Below the pieces are notes generated by a model. That model was not told where the DNA came from. It was given only the letters and a program-made list of their open reading frames with translations, and did no database searches. A stretch of 64,000 bases of DNA from Stomorhina lunata (taxonomy: Eukaryota > Arthropoda > Insecta > Diptera > Rhiniidae): the NCBI GenBank assembly GCA_933228675.1, contig OW121744.1:115653600-115717599 (forward strand), written 5' to 3'. Shown one piece after another: positions 52,261 through 63,827 of this stretch (position 1 is the stretch's first letter; each line of letters begins with the position of its first letter). A program made the translations under genes and the position numbers.

Positions 52261-53879
52261 AACTTTTTAATTTCAATTAAAAAAAAAATTTTAAGGAAAT
52301 TTTGTTTTTATATAAAGTTTTTTTTAAAATTAAATTTTTTAATGATTTTTTAGGAAAATATATTTTTATATAAAATTTTTGAAAACTTGAAAAAAAAATT
52401 TTAGAAAATTTAAAAAAAGTTTCACTTTTAGTGATTTTTTTTAAACTTCACTTTTATATGAAATTAAATTTTGAATTTCCTAATAAAAACTAAAATCAAT
52501 GCCAAAAAAATTGTCTGATTATCTCGAAATAAAAAAGAGTTAAAAAATTAATTAGAAAATAAATACTTATTTCTTCGAAATAATAATGATTTCATAATTT
52601 TATGTTTTATATTTTCTTTTATTTCTGAATTCAATAAATTAATTGTGAACTTTTTCGCGAGCAGATGTCGTCTGCATATACAATACATAATTTTCATTAA
52701 TACCTGTCGTCTAGATGTCTTGGCTATAAATTCTATATTTAATTTTTATGATTTTGTTATTGTTCAATTTGAAATGAAAAATCAAAGAGAATGACATAAG
52801 TATTGCCAGACTCGAAATAATGGGCCTTTTTCAAATTTAAGCCGATCGAGGGGTCCAGCCGATATATAAAATTTTTGAATTGTTTAATTTTTGTAATAAA
52901 TTTTTAGAATTTCTTAATAAATTTTAAGAATCTCTTAATAAATTTTAGAATTTTTTTCATTTTTATAGGAAACTTTGTTATTGCCTTATTTTTATAGGAA
53001 ATATTCGGAGAATTTAGTTTTTGTTTAGGAAATATAGTTTTTAATTATTTCATCAGTTTTAAACAGTTTTTTTTTTGTTTAGTAATAAATAGTTTAATCA
53101 GTTTAATTTGTCATTAATTAATCACAAACAAGTTTACCGGCTCTTTAACCTTTTGACACTTTGTCTTGCTATAATTATTCTAGGAATTAACCATAATTAT
53201 TGTCATACAATTTATTTTATAAAAATTGTATTCTATTGATTTTTCCCCCCATTGTTACCAACCAGATACGAGTATTATATGAACCCATAGTGCAAAAAAT
53301 GAATGTAAGCAAATAACAACTAAATCACGTTAAAATAACTTTATTTTCCGTTTTTTCTGGTTGATAAAAGAAAAAAAATGAAATTTTTACTATATACACA
53401 CGTGAAGTTGAGATACTCGTAAATTATAGCAACTTTTCTGTACATTAAAATATTTTTAACTTGTATTTTATGTAAATCAGACGAATGTCAAGAATGTTTC
53501 TTTTTCTATTCTTAATATTTCTACGCATATCAAATATTTTTCTTTTTTTTTTTTTAATAAAATATTAATATCAAAGAAATTAAAATAAAATGAAAATGTA
53601 TTAAAAACAAATGATGACAGCAACAACGACAGCAACAACAATATTTATGATCTATAGTCAGGCAGTCTGTCATTTTTACAATTTGTATGTATTTGCTGTT
53701 GACTCAATATTAAAATATAATATTTATTTACATATAACTACAACAACTAAATATAATTGTAGTTGTTGGTTGCGTGCATTTATTTCATTTTCAAGTATTT
53801 CTTTTTTCACATTATTTCATTGTATTTTAGTAGTTTTTTTTTAAGAAGGAGTGAAATTGAAAAAATTTAAAATTATTTT
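52261..53879. other. AT-rich stretch between minisatellites
   Basis: Scattered decayed units to about 53040; otherwise nothing supported. The 77-codon frame at 53611-53844 is ACA-repeat derived. Confidence 0.5.
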
Positions 53880-55220
53880 TTTAAGAAAAAATTTTGAAAA
53901 TTTTTTTTATAAGAAATTTTTGAAAAATTTCATTTTTATAGGAAATTTTCAAAAAATTTTATTTTTATAGAAAATTTTTGAAAAATTTAATTTTAATAGA
54001 AAATTTTTCAAAAATTTCATTTTTTTTAGAAAATTTTTCAAAAATTTCATTTTTTTAGAAAATTTTTCAAAAATTTCATTTTTATAGAAAATTTTTCAAG
54101 AATTTAATTTTTATAGGAAATTTTTCAAAAATTTCATTTTAATAGGAAATTTTTTAAAAGTTTTATTTTTATAGAAAATTTTTGAAAGATTTCATTTTTA
54201 TAGAAAATTTTTCAAAAATTTCATTTTTATAGAAATTTTTCCAAAAATTTCATTTTTTTAGGAAATTTTTCAAAAATTTCATTCTAATAGGAAATTTTTC
54301 AAAAATTTCATTTTAATAGGAAACTTTTCAAAAATTTCATTTTAATAGGAAATTTTTCAAAAATTTCATTTTTATAGGAAATTTTTCAAAAATTTCCTTT
54401 TTTTAGAAAATTTTTCAAAAATTTCATTTTTATAGAAAATTTTTAAAAAATTTCATTTTATAGGAAATTTTTCAAAAATTTCATTTTTATAGAAAATTTT
54501 TCAAATATTTCATTTTTATAGGAAATTTTTCAAAAATTTCATTTTTATAGGATATGAAAAAATATTTCATTTTTATATGAAATTTTTCAAAAATTTCATT
54601 TTTATAGGAAATTTTTGAAAAACTTCATTTTATAGGAAATTTTAGAAAAATATCAATATTTATAGGAAATTTTTGAAAAATACCAATTTTTATAGGAAAT
54701 TTTTGAAAATTTTATTTTTATAGGAAAATTTAATTTTTATAGGAAATTTTATTAAATTACATTTTTATAGGAAATTTTTGGAAAATTTAATTTTTATAAG
54801 AAATTTTTAGAAAATTTTATTTTTATGCGAAATTTTTGCAAAAATTTAATTTTTATAGGAAATTTTTGAAAATTTTATTTTTATAGGAAAAATGTTTTGA
54901 ATTTTTCATTTTTATAAGAAGTTTTTTAGAAATTTAATTTTTATAGAAAATTTTTGAAAAATTTTATTTTTATAAAATTTTTATTTTTATAAAGAATTTT
55001 CAAAAAATTTGATTTTCATAGAAAATTTTTGAAAAATTTGATTTTTATAGAATTTTTTCGAAAAATTTTATATTTATACGAAATTTTTGAAAAATTTTAT
55101 AAAAAAATTTTGCATTTTTAAAGAAAATCTCAGATAAAATTTGGCTTTTTTATATGAAAATTTAAATTTTTATACGAAATCTATGAAAAAATTTTAATTT
55201 GTATAGGAAATCTTTGAGAA
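53880..55220. repeat. AT-rich minisatellite C, unit about 28 bp
   Basis: The unit is TTTTTCAAAAATTTCATTTT then TATAGAAAA, about 45 copies. It is a close variant of array B with TTTCAAAAATTTC replacing TTTGAAAAATTTA. It decays gradually at the right end. Confidence 0.95.
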
Positions 55221-55439
55221 AATTTATAATTTTCGAATAAATTCAGTTATTTTTTTAAATTAAATTTTCAAAACATTTGTTTGAATTAAATATCCAAAAA
55301 TTGATTCTTTTTATAGAACATTTTCAAAAAAATTCATTTTTTAAGAAAATTTTTTTAAAATTTTATGTTCTAAAATTTTTTTAAATGAATTTTTGAAACA
55401 TTATTTTTTTTAATTTTTTAAGGAATTTTTTTCTATTCA

Positions 55440-55600
55440 GAAGAAAAATTATTCGCACTTAATCCCGGTCTGTTACATTATTTTACTAATGCAATAGACA
55501 ATTTTTTGATAAAAGCCAAAACATTTTTATAGGGCTACCAATTCCTAGACGCGTTTTGATCAGATCGAAAACCTCTCATTATTATCTATTTTACAAACAC
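55440..55600. repeat. Hairpin-bearing spacer (copy 2 of 3)
   Basis: TAATCCCGGTCTGTTACATT, AATGCAATAGACAATTTTTT, GATAAAAGCCAAAACATTTT and CCTAGACGCGTTTTGATCAG align with 31660-31800. As there, it sits at the edge of a minisatellite array. Confidence 0.75.
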
Positions 55601-56186
55601 AATAATTACGAATTTTGTTTGTAAATCAAATGTAAATGCTTAGATTTTTTCTTTAATTTCTTGTTTTAAGAAAATTTTTAAAAAATTAAATTTTAAAGGA
55701 TTTTTTTTTTTAAAACATTTTTGAAAAGTTTTTTTTTTTTTAAATTTAATTTTTGAAAAATTGTTTTTGTTTTTACAAAAAGTTTGAAAAAAGTATATTT
55801 CCTGGGGCATTTCTAAAATTTTCTATTTTAAAGTTGAATTATTGAAAAATTAAATTTTTGTCATCAATTTTTTCCAACTCACTCCTTGTGCATATTCTTA
55901 TTTAATTTCATTTTTAGTCAACATTTTTGCCACCAGACATTTTAGCACCAATAAGAGGGCAGGAGTGAAACAAATAAGTGTCTTCTGACTTAATTTGACT
56001 GGTTGTTGTAGTTGGTGCTGCGCTGGTAATGAATGACGTTGTTGTTATTGCTGTGCAGGCATAATGTCTAGAAACAAATTTACATTCAAGCGAACGCTAA
56101 CAAAAACCAACAACAACCGCCAAATAAAGACAAGCAGCCGTCAAACACTTGCACTCAAAACCGGCCAATAAACAGAAGGACAGACG

Positions 56187-56221
<35 letters not shown>

Positions 56222-56702
56222 GGATAAACGGACCGAGTAACATACGGAAAGTGCAATTATGGAAATTTAAAGAATGAAATAAATAAATTAAAACATTAAC
56301 AATTAAAACTAAAAGAAATCAAGTTTTTTTCTTGAACTTGTTTTGTGATTTTTTTAAATTTGGTTTCTTTCTATGAAACCAAACTTGGTATTAACTTCGA
56401 AGTGTCAACGTTAGAAATTATAATTTTTTATTTAAATTTTTGTCCCATTATACTGACCGTATTCTCTACTCTAGTACCTCTTATAAATATGTTCACCATT
56501 ATTTGGTTATAAAATTTTCGTATTTGAATGCACCGCTAAAAAAACCCAATACAAAGTTTAAAAACTTTTTTTTCACTTCCTTCCATGAATGAATGAATGA
56601 ATTTGTACACCTACGTTCATTTTGTTTAAGCCGTTTGTCAGGTTTGATGGAAAAATAATTATTTATGCATTCGATTCTCTGGCTCATTCTAGTGTCTGTT
56701 TT
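55601..56702. other. Unannotated stretch with a GACA/GACG microsatellite
   Basis: GACGGACAGACAGACAGACA lies near 56185-56204 within a tract from 56177 to 56222. No supported gene. Confidence 0.5.
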
Positions 56703-58690
56703 CATTTTTATAGGAAATTTTCGAAAAATTTTATTTTTATGGAAAATTTTCGAAAAATTTTAGTTTTATAGAAAATTTTCGGAAAATTAGATTTTTATAG
56801 AAAATTTTCGAAAAATTAGATTTTTATAGGAAATTTTCGAAAAATTTTATTTTATAGGAAATTTTCGAAAAATTTTATTTTTTATAGAAATTTTCGAAAA
56901 ATTTTAGTTTTATAGAAAATTTTAGTTTTATAGAAAATTTTCGAAAAATTTAATTTTTATAGAAAATTTTCGAAAAATTTTATTTATATAGAAAATTTTC
57001 GAAAAATTTGATTTTTAAGAAAATTTTCGAAAAATTTTATTTTACAGAAAATTTTTATTTTTTTTTATTTTTAAAGAAAATTTTCGAAAAATTTTATTTT
57101 ATAGGAAATTTTCGAAAAATTTTATTTTTTATAGAAATTTTCGAAAATTTTTATTTTTATAGAAAATTTTCGAAAAATTTTATTTTTATTTTCGAAAATT
57201 TTATTTTTATAGGAAATTTTAAAAAATTTTAAAAATTTTATTTTTATAGAAAATTTTTGGATTGTTTTTTTTTATAAAAAATTTTCGAAAAATTTTATTT
57301 TTATAGGAAATTCTCGAAAAATTTGATTTTATAGAACATTTTCAATCATTTGTATTTTTATAGAATTTTTTTTTTTATTTTATAGAAAATTTTCAAAAAA
57401 TTTTATTTTTATAGAAAATTTTTAAAAAATATTATTTTATAGGAAATTTTCGAACATTTTTATTTTTATAGGAAATTTTCGAAAAATTTTAGTTTTATAG
57501 AAAATTGTCGAAAAATTTTATTTTATAGGAAATTTTCGAAAAATTTTATTTTTATAAAAAATTTTCGAAAAATTTTATTTTTAAAGAAAATTTTCGAAAA
57601 ATTTTATTTTTAAAGAAAATTTTCCAAAAATTTTATTTTTAAAGAAAATTTACAAAAAATTTTATTTTTATAAAAAATTTTCGAAAAATTTGATTTTTAT
57701 AAAAAATTTTCGAAAAATTTTTATTTTAATAGAAAATTTTCGAAAAATTTAATTTTTATAGAAAATTTTCAAGAAATTTTATTTGTATAGAAAATTTTCA
57801 AAAAATTTTATATTTATAAAAAATTTTTGAAAAATTTAATTTTTATAGATAATTTTCGAAAAATTTTATTTTTATAGAAAATTTTCGAAAAATTAAATTT
57901 TTATAGATAATTTTCGAAAAATTTTAGTTTTATATAAAATTTTCGAAAAATTTTATTCGTATAAAAATTTTCGAAAAACTTTATTTTTAATAAAAAATGT
58001 TCGTAAAATTTTATTTTTATAGAAAATTTTCGAAAAATTTTATTTTTATAAAAAATTTTTGAAAAATTTAATTTTTATAGAAAATTTTTGAAAAATTTTA
58101 TTTTTATAGAAAATTATCGAATAATTTAATTTTTATACAAAATTTTCGAAAAATTTTATTTTTATAGAATTTTTTTCGAAAATTTTTATTTTTATAAGAA
58201 ATTTTCGAAAATTTTCATTTTTATAGAAAATTTTCGAAAAATTTTATTTTTATAGAAAATTTTTGAAAAATTTTAATTTTAAGAAAGACAATTTTTAGAA
58301 AATTTTATTTTTTATAGAATGAACATTTTCGAAAAATCTTATTTATATAGAAAATTTTCGAAAAATATTATTTGTATAGAAAATTTTCGAAAAAGTTTAT
58401 TTTAATATAAAATGTTCGCAAAATTGTATTTTTATAGAAATATTTTATTTTTATAGAAAATTTTTGAAAAAGTTTGTTTTTATAAAAAAATTTTATTTTT
58501 ATAGAAAATTTTTGAAATTTTTTTTTTATAGAAAAAAATTTTTTGGCAAATTTTATTTTTATAGAAAGAAAACTTTTGGAAAATTTGATTTTATACAAAG
58601 TTTTCGAAAAATTTTATTTATATAAAAAAATTTTCGAAAAATTTTATTTGTATAGAAAAAAAAAATTCAAAAAAATTTGTTTTTATAGGA
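56703..58690. repeat. AT-rich minisatellite D, unit about 28 bp
   Basis: The unit is TTTTTATAGAAAATTTTCGA then AAAATTTTA, about 68 copies. It is the third variant, with a central TTTTCGAAAA palindrome. It decays to about 59150. Confidence 0.95.
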
Positions 58691-59949
58691 AATTGTTGAA
58701 AATTTGCATTTTTTAAGAAAACTATGAGAAAAATTTTAGTTTTATAGAAAATCTATGAGAAAATTTATTGTTTTGAAAAATCTATAAGAAAAACTTTAAT
58801 TTTCATATAAAAATTTTGAAGAATTTTATTTTTATAGCAAAATTTTGAAAGCATCAATTTTTGCAGTAAATTTAAAAAAAAAAATGTTATAGAAAATTAA
58901 AGAAATAATGTTTGTAAATTTTTAAAATAATTCATTTTTATAGGAAAATTTAAAAAATTGAAATTTTTATAGGAAAATAAAAAAAATTATAGGAAATTTA
59001 CAAAAATTTACATTTTATAGGAAATCTTTTAGAAAATTTAAATTTCAAGAAAATTTTTGTTCAAATTTCGAAAGATTTTATTTTTATAGGAAATTTTTGA
59101 ATTTTTAAAAAAAATTTTGTTTTGATGGCAAATTTTTTAAAAATCTCATTTTTATGGGAACCAATTTAAATTCAATATTTCCTAGTCTCAAGACAATTAT
59201 CCAATTTATCGTGTTTCCTTTTATTGTAATTTTTTTTTGCAATTTTATATTTTACAAAACAATTATTCTATCAACTTTTATTGTTCCTTAATAAAAGTTT
59301 CTTCAATTACCTAACCCCAGCCCTGATTTCAATAATTTTCAGAACCAGTTGTAAGTTTACATTAAATTTTTGTGGCTTTTACTTCCCAAATCTTTTTTTT
59401 TAATATTCACACAATTTAAGTTTATGGCTCTTATTTTGGATGTTTAGTTTATATTAAATTTTTTTATGGCAATATTTAAACATTTTATTTTGAATAGACT
59501 TTGAAATAGTTAGCAATAAAATTAAATTATATTAAAAAATTTTTGCTATAAAAAAAATGTTATTTCATAGTTGTTAATATTTTTTATTGCTACTAAATTA
59601 AATAACTTGTTTTTTTTTTGTAGTTTTATATCCGTTAAAAAGTTTAATTCATAAAATGAAATCAAATTTAATCAAATCAAATATAAATGAAAGAAATAAT
59701 AAAAAAAGAAAACAAAAACAAAATAGAGATCTGCTATAAATGAGTTGAAATTCTAATCAAATCATATTCATTTTCTTCTATACCAATTAAAAACTTATAC
59801 CGATCTTTAAACAAAGAATCGTAATATTTTTACACACTGATCGGGTTTCCTTTAAGCATTCAATCGGGTATATTTAATAGTAATCAGTAGTTTCGGGTTC
59901 TAGGCCAATCAATCTCAAATATTTTAATTAAAAAGTTTTACTGTAGTGT
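58691..59949. other. Decayed minisatellite then AT-rich sequence
   Basis: Recognisable TATAGGAAA units continue sporadically to about 59160. Nothing supported beyond. Confidence 0.5.
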
Positions 59950-60010
59950 ATTGCACTAAGATCCCAATTTATTACAGTTATTTATTATTGTAATAAATAG
60001 TTTTATCGAT
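59950..60010. repeat. Hairpin-bearing spacer (copy 3 of 3, short)
   Basis: AAGATCCCAATTTATTACAG then TTATTTATTATTGTAATAAA and TAGTTTTATCGATA aligns with 31660-31712. The hairpin is kept (TTTATTACA / TGTAATAAA) although the stem sequence changed on both sides. Confidence 0.65.
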
Positions 60011-61250
60011 ATTTTGATCGATCTATTGTAAAATCTCCACTTTTTACTCTAATTTGAAAAACAAATCATTTACTGCAGATCTCTAATACAAACTAACAAA
60101 ATTCTCATATAGCAAAAATATATTCGAAAACCAGTTGTTTTCAATTCATTTAACGACGACGACAACGACAAAGATGATCGTGATGATGAATAAACGTAAT
60201 AAAAGCAACAAAAACACAACAACCAAAACCAAAACTAATCTAAATCTAAATTTTATTATGTTCATTCAATGCGATCCGATCCGATCTAACTTTACTTTGC
60301 CATAGTCGTCGTAGTCGTAGTTGTTAGTATTTGGTGTGGGCGTTCATAAGTTCGTTTGGTCGGTCGGTTGGTTGGTCGCTTAATCGCTTGGCTGGTTGTT
60401 CGATCATTTAAATGTTAATCAATTGCTAGTGACTGTTTTGTTGTCAGTTGATGTATTTAAGCATAAAAAACACATTTTTTTTCTTCCATCATTATATATT
60501 TCTCTATATTTTCTTACTCGATATTAGATGGAAATATATTCGAAAACATTTAAATGAAAATAATTTTGAATTATGTAAACTTTAGAAAAACCTAAATATT
60601 ACGTTGTTTCTTTTAATTTATGACATTTTTGGTATTGACGTTTTTAATGCACGGTATTCTTTATACCGAGTAATTGTGATTCTTTGAACCGATCAGCAGT
60701 GGATTTTTACACTGATCAATCGTATATCTTTATGAGGATCTTGGGTAAATGTTTATTCTGATTACATAAGTTAAAAAATTACGGTCAACTTTTGGATCAG
60801 ACCAGATGACAAAAGATTCTTGACCTTATTTGAAGTGCTCAACTCGTTAGTACATATTTTGTTCAGTGTGTCGCCATCTTTAGTCTGATCATAAGACTTT
60901 GCATGTCGGTGTTTGAGGCTTTGAAGGGGCTACATTTCTCCCTTTGATAGTTCTTTACTACAACATCAATTTGTAGTCATTACTTTCTAAAACTCGATTC
61001 GTACCCAACCTAATCGAATCGAAAACGAATCAAAAAGAGAAATGTTGCCCTTACATAGCCGTGAACACCGATATATAAAATCTTATGATCGGACGGCATT
61101 TGTAGGCGTGGCAAAAAAAAATAGAATTGTTGTTATTGTACATTATCTGTAATCCTAGGGGATGACTGACACAACGGTTTTTTGTATGGAAGGCGAACCG
61201 CTCCACTTTGACCATACAATTAGCTTAACGAGTATTACCAGAGTAGAAGT
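60011..61250. other. Unannotated stretch
   Basis: Low-complexity tracts (GACGACGACAACGACAAAGA near 60157; GGTCGGTCGGTTGGTTGG near 60358). No supported gene. Confidence 0.5.
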
Positions 61251-61274
61251 CGTATTTTCGACTACTATAGTTTC

Positions 61275-61321
61275 GTACTAGATTAAAGAAATTGTGTTAA
61301 TGTTCTCTTTAATCTAGTATA
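61275..61321. repeat. Hairpin related to 44996-45057
   Basis: GTACTAGATTAAAGA and TCTTTAATCTAGTATAC pair. The loop AATTGTGTTAATGTTC matches that of the other copy at nearly all positions. Confidence 0.85.
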
Positions 61322-61822
61322 CAATTGATGTAGTCAAAGATACGGCATTGACTCTTGTTATATCTCCTATATTACACCGATTTAAGATTATTTATATAGA
61401 ACAATTGTGGTACATAACGATAAATAGTGGTTCTTTACACTGACAATTCTATAACGATCATTCGTAGATCTTGCATTTTTAATATCTTTATATGAGCTTC
61501 AAGAAATATGTAAAGGAGAACGCTTAAGTTAGAAAGGGCACTTTGCCCGAATAGACGACAGCAGACCGTAAAAGTCAATAATAAACCGTCTACCGGAAAC
61601 CCATGACAGCGTGGAAGATCTCGAACCAGATGCAATACTGTATGAAAGACGATCTAAAAATTATGAGTATTCGTAACTGGTAACAAAAAGCGGGAAATGG
61701 AGAAATATGCCGAAAGATAACTAATCACCCGAGCTGTAACGCTAAAAGATAATGATCGTAAAGATTAGTTGTGGATCTTAATAAAAGTCATTGCTAAGTT
61801 TTTCTTATAATAAAAGTATTTT
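61322..61822. other. Unannotated stretch
   Basis: Recurrent GATC-centred words (GATCATT, CGATCTT) without fixed period lead into the duplication at 61823. No supported feature. Confidence 0.4.
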
Positions 61823-62310
61823 AAGGATCATTATCAAATTTTTTTACCGGTTAATGGTCAAACGATCAATTGAAGATCGTAATTATATTATTGCTAAATT
61901 TTTGTGTAGATCGATCGTGATTTTCGTAATGGCGCATTGCTCAATTCTTCTACCCATCCATATAGTTATTCTTTAAGGATCATTACTAAATATTTGTATC
62001 GATTAAACGAGTACCGTTATTGGGATTATCTTTATAAGCGCCAAAGCCTTATCTTTACACCGATCTTGAGGATCATTATCAAATGTTTGTACCGGTAAAT
62101 GGTCAAACGATCAATTGAGGATCGTTATTTTTATTATTGCTAAATATTTTTGGCGATCGATCGTGATTTTCGTTAAGGCTCATTGCTCAACTCTTCTACT
62201 CATCCATATAGTTATTTTTTAAGGATCATTACTAAATATTTGTATCGATTAAACGAGGGCCGTTATTGGGATTATAAGCACCAATGCTTTATCTTTACAC
62301 TGATCTTTAT
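61823..62310. repeat. 245-bp tandem duplication
   Basis: AAGGATCATTATCAAATTTT begins copy 1 and AGGATCATTATCAAATGTTT copy 2 (offset 245). Shared blocks include GGTCAAACGATCAATTGA, CATCCATATAGTTATT and TATTTGTATCGATTAAACGA. About 90% identical. Confidence 0.9.
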
Positions 62311-62346
62311 AGAGAATAATCGAAATTTGTTTAAAGATCAGTAGTA

Positions 62347-62624
62347 CCAAAACTCGATAATATAAAGTTGCACTCCATACATTTGTTTTCTGTCAAAATT
62401 TAAATAAAAGTGGATAAAGAGCAATGAAAAACCCAGAAACGCACAAACAAACATACATTTCATGAGCACGTGTGTGTGCCTTAGCTTTATCTCATTGGTT
62501 AATCGTCTCCATTAGTTATTTCCGAATTAGAGTAAAAGCTCTCTTCTTCATGGGGCTTTTCAAATTTACCATACGGCAAATCAACGTATGGAAGTGCAAC
62601 ATCTTGATATTATAGAGTCTTTGG
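62347..62624. mobile_element. MITE with ~30-bp inverted ends, copy 2, TA target duplication
   Basis: The ends CCAAAACTCGATAATATAAA and ATCTTGATATTATAGAGTCT then TTGG are inverted repeats. TA lies on each side (62345-62346, 62625-62626). Collinear throughout with 27878-28168. Confidence 0.9.
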
Positions 62625-62873
62625 TAATACTTTTTGATAGCGATCCACTTTGAATATTTATAAGGATTCATCGCTGATCATTATAATGATCAATTGTGAT
62701 TCAATAGAGCACATGCATCATATTTGATTGCTGAATCTTGTACTTATTCATGCAAAACTTTTGAAACCATTTCAATTAATTTCAAATTATCTTAATTTCA
62801 TATTTGTACATCTGCTAATTTACATTAAACTTTAAAAATAAATTTTAATTTTTATTATTTTTTTTAATTCTAG

Positions 62874-62958
62874 ATCAAAGTCAACTTTATTAACCAGAAA
62901 TATAATAATGAAGTAAAGTGCTAAGCAAGTTTCAATGGATGCAATAGACAAGCTAAAG
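62874..62958 (+). other. Candidate internal exon with a start codon (MDAIDKLK...)
   Basis: A T-rich tract ending TTTTTTTTAATTCTAG (62858-62873) is a good 3' splice site. 85 bases later AGCTAAAG|GTAAGAAAG is a good 5' splice site (62958/62959). Within, ATG at 62935 opens ATGGATGCAATAGACAAGCT then AAAG, encoding MDAIDKLK and ending exactly on a codon boundary. An upstream AUG-AAG-UAA at 62908 is a minimal uORF. The -3 base is T, so initiation context is fair only. I do not recognise the protein. If real, it is the first coding exon of a gene continuing beyond the right edge, with its leader exon upstream, possibly at 3040-3691. Confidence 0.4.
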
Positions 62959-63301
62959 GTAAGAAAGAGTATATATAAATTAAGTTTTATAATATAAATT
63001 ATACATGTAAGGAATTACATACCTGTCACAATTCATTTGTAACACCTGAAATACTAGAGTGATTTAAGCGAATCAAATGAGAATGGAAAAGAAACTGAAA
63101 TAGAATAAAATTATTGTATCTGATGTCGCGCTTTTTGAACCTTTTATATTGAACAGGTTTTCTTTCGCTTTGTCGGTATATCTTTGAACTTGTAATTTTA
63201 ACAGATTAAAGATTCGACTGCTTCATTTGTTTAAGGTTTAACGTCTGTGGTAACCATTGTAGTTATACCATAAAGAGCAAGAACCAAACAGCAGAGTAAT
63301 T
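62959..63301. other. Possible intron sequence downstream of the candidate exon
   Basis: No repeat family recognised and no competing frame. Confidence 0.3.
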
Positions 63302-63302
63302 A

Positions 63303-63375
63303 AACAGCATTGCCAAATCAAACTTTATGTTAATTCATGATTTCTGTATTTATAAACTGGCAATGCTGTTATTAG
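63303..63375. mobile_element. Very short hAT-like inverted-repeat element, about 73 bp
   Basis: ACAGCATTGCCA and TGGCAATGCTGT pair perfectly. They resemble the ends of the 780-bp element at 32377 (CAGTGTTGCCA; 9 of 11). The flanking octamers TAATTAAA and TTATTAGA match at 6 of 8 only. Confidence 0.55.
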
Positions 63376-63820
63376 AGGATCTTCCCGTTTTGAACAAAAT
63401 TATCTTGTCATATTTTTCATTTTACAATAGAATTTAGTAATTTTCTTTCTTTTTATCAATATTTTTATTACTTTTTGTATTCAGTTCTTGTTTTTTTGTT
63501 GTTTGCTAATTGAAAAATTGTTTGTAAATTGAAAAGATTTTCAATGAATTTATTATTGTTTTTTTTATTGTTGTTGCTGCTCTTGTAATTTCTTAAATCT
63601 TTTTTTGTTATTTGTCTTCTATGAGGGTTTCGGTTGTGCAATAAATTAAGTGCTTTCATTATATTTCAAATGGAAATATTTTATTTTCTGACAAAAGATT
63701 GAAATGGGATTTTATAGTAGAAAAAACATGATAATAGTAAAAGGAATGATTTATTTTGAATAAAAAGTGGAAGATATCTCATAGAGAGGTGAGATTGGTG
63801 GGTTTTGAATTTAGGAATCT
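63376..63820. other. Unannotated AT-rich stretch
   Basis: The minus strand has an Asn-rich 63-codon frame (63468-63659) that is low-complexity; no gene called. Confidence 0.4.
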
Positions 63821-63827
63821 TACTTAC

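Noticed and set aside
63303..63375. 73-bp inverted repeat as a certain hAT element
   Set aside because: The ends resemble the hAT MITE at 32377, but the flanking octamers match at only 6 of 8, so kept as low confidence.
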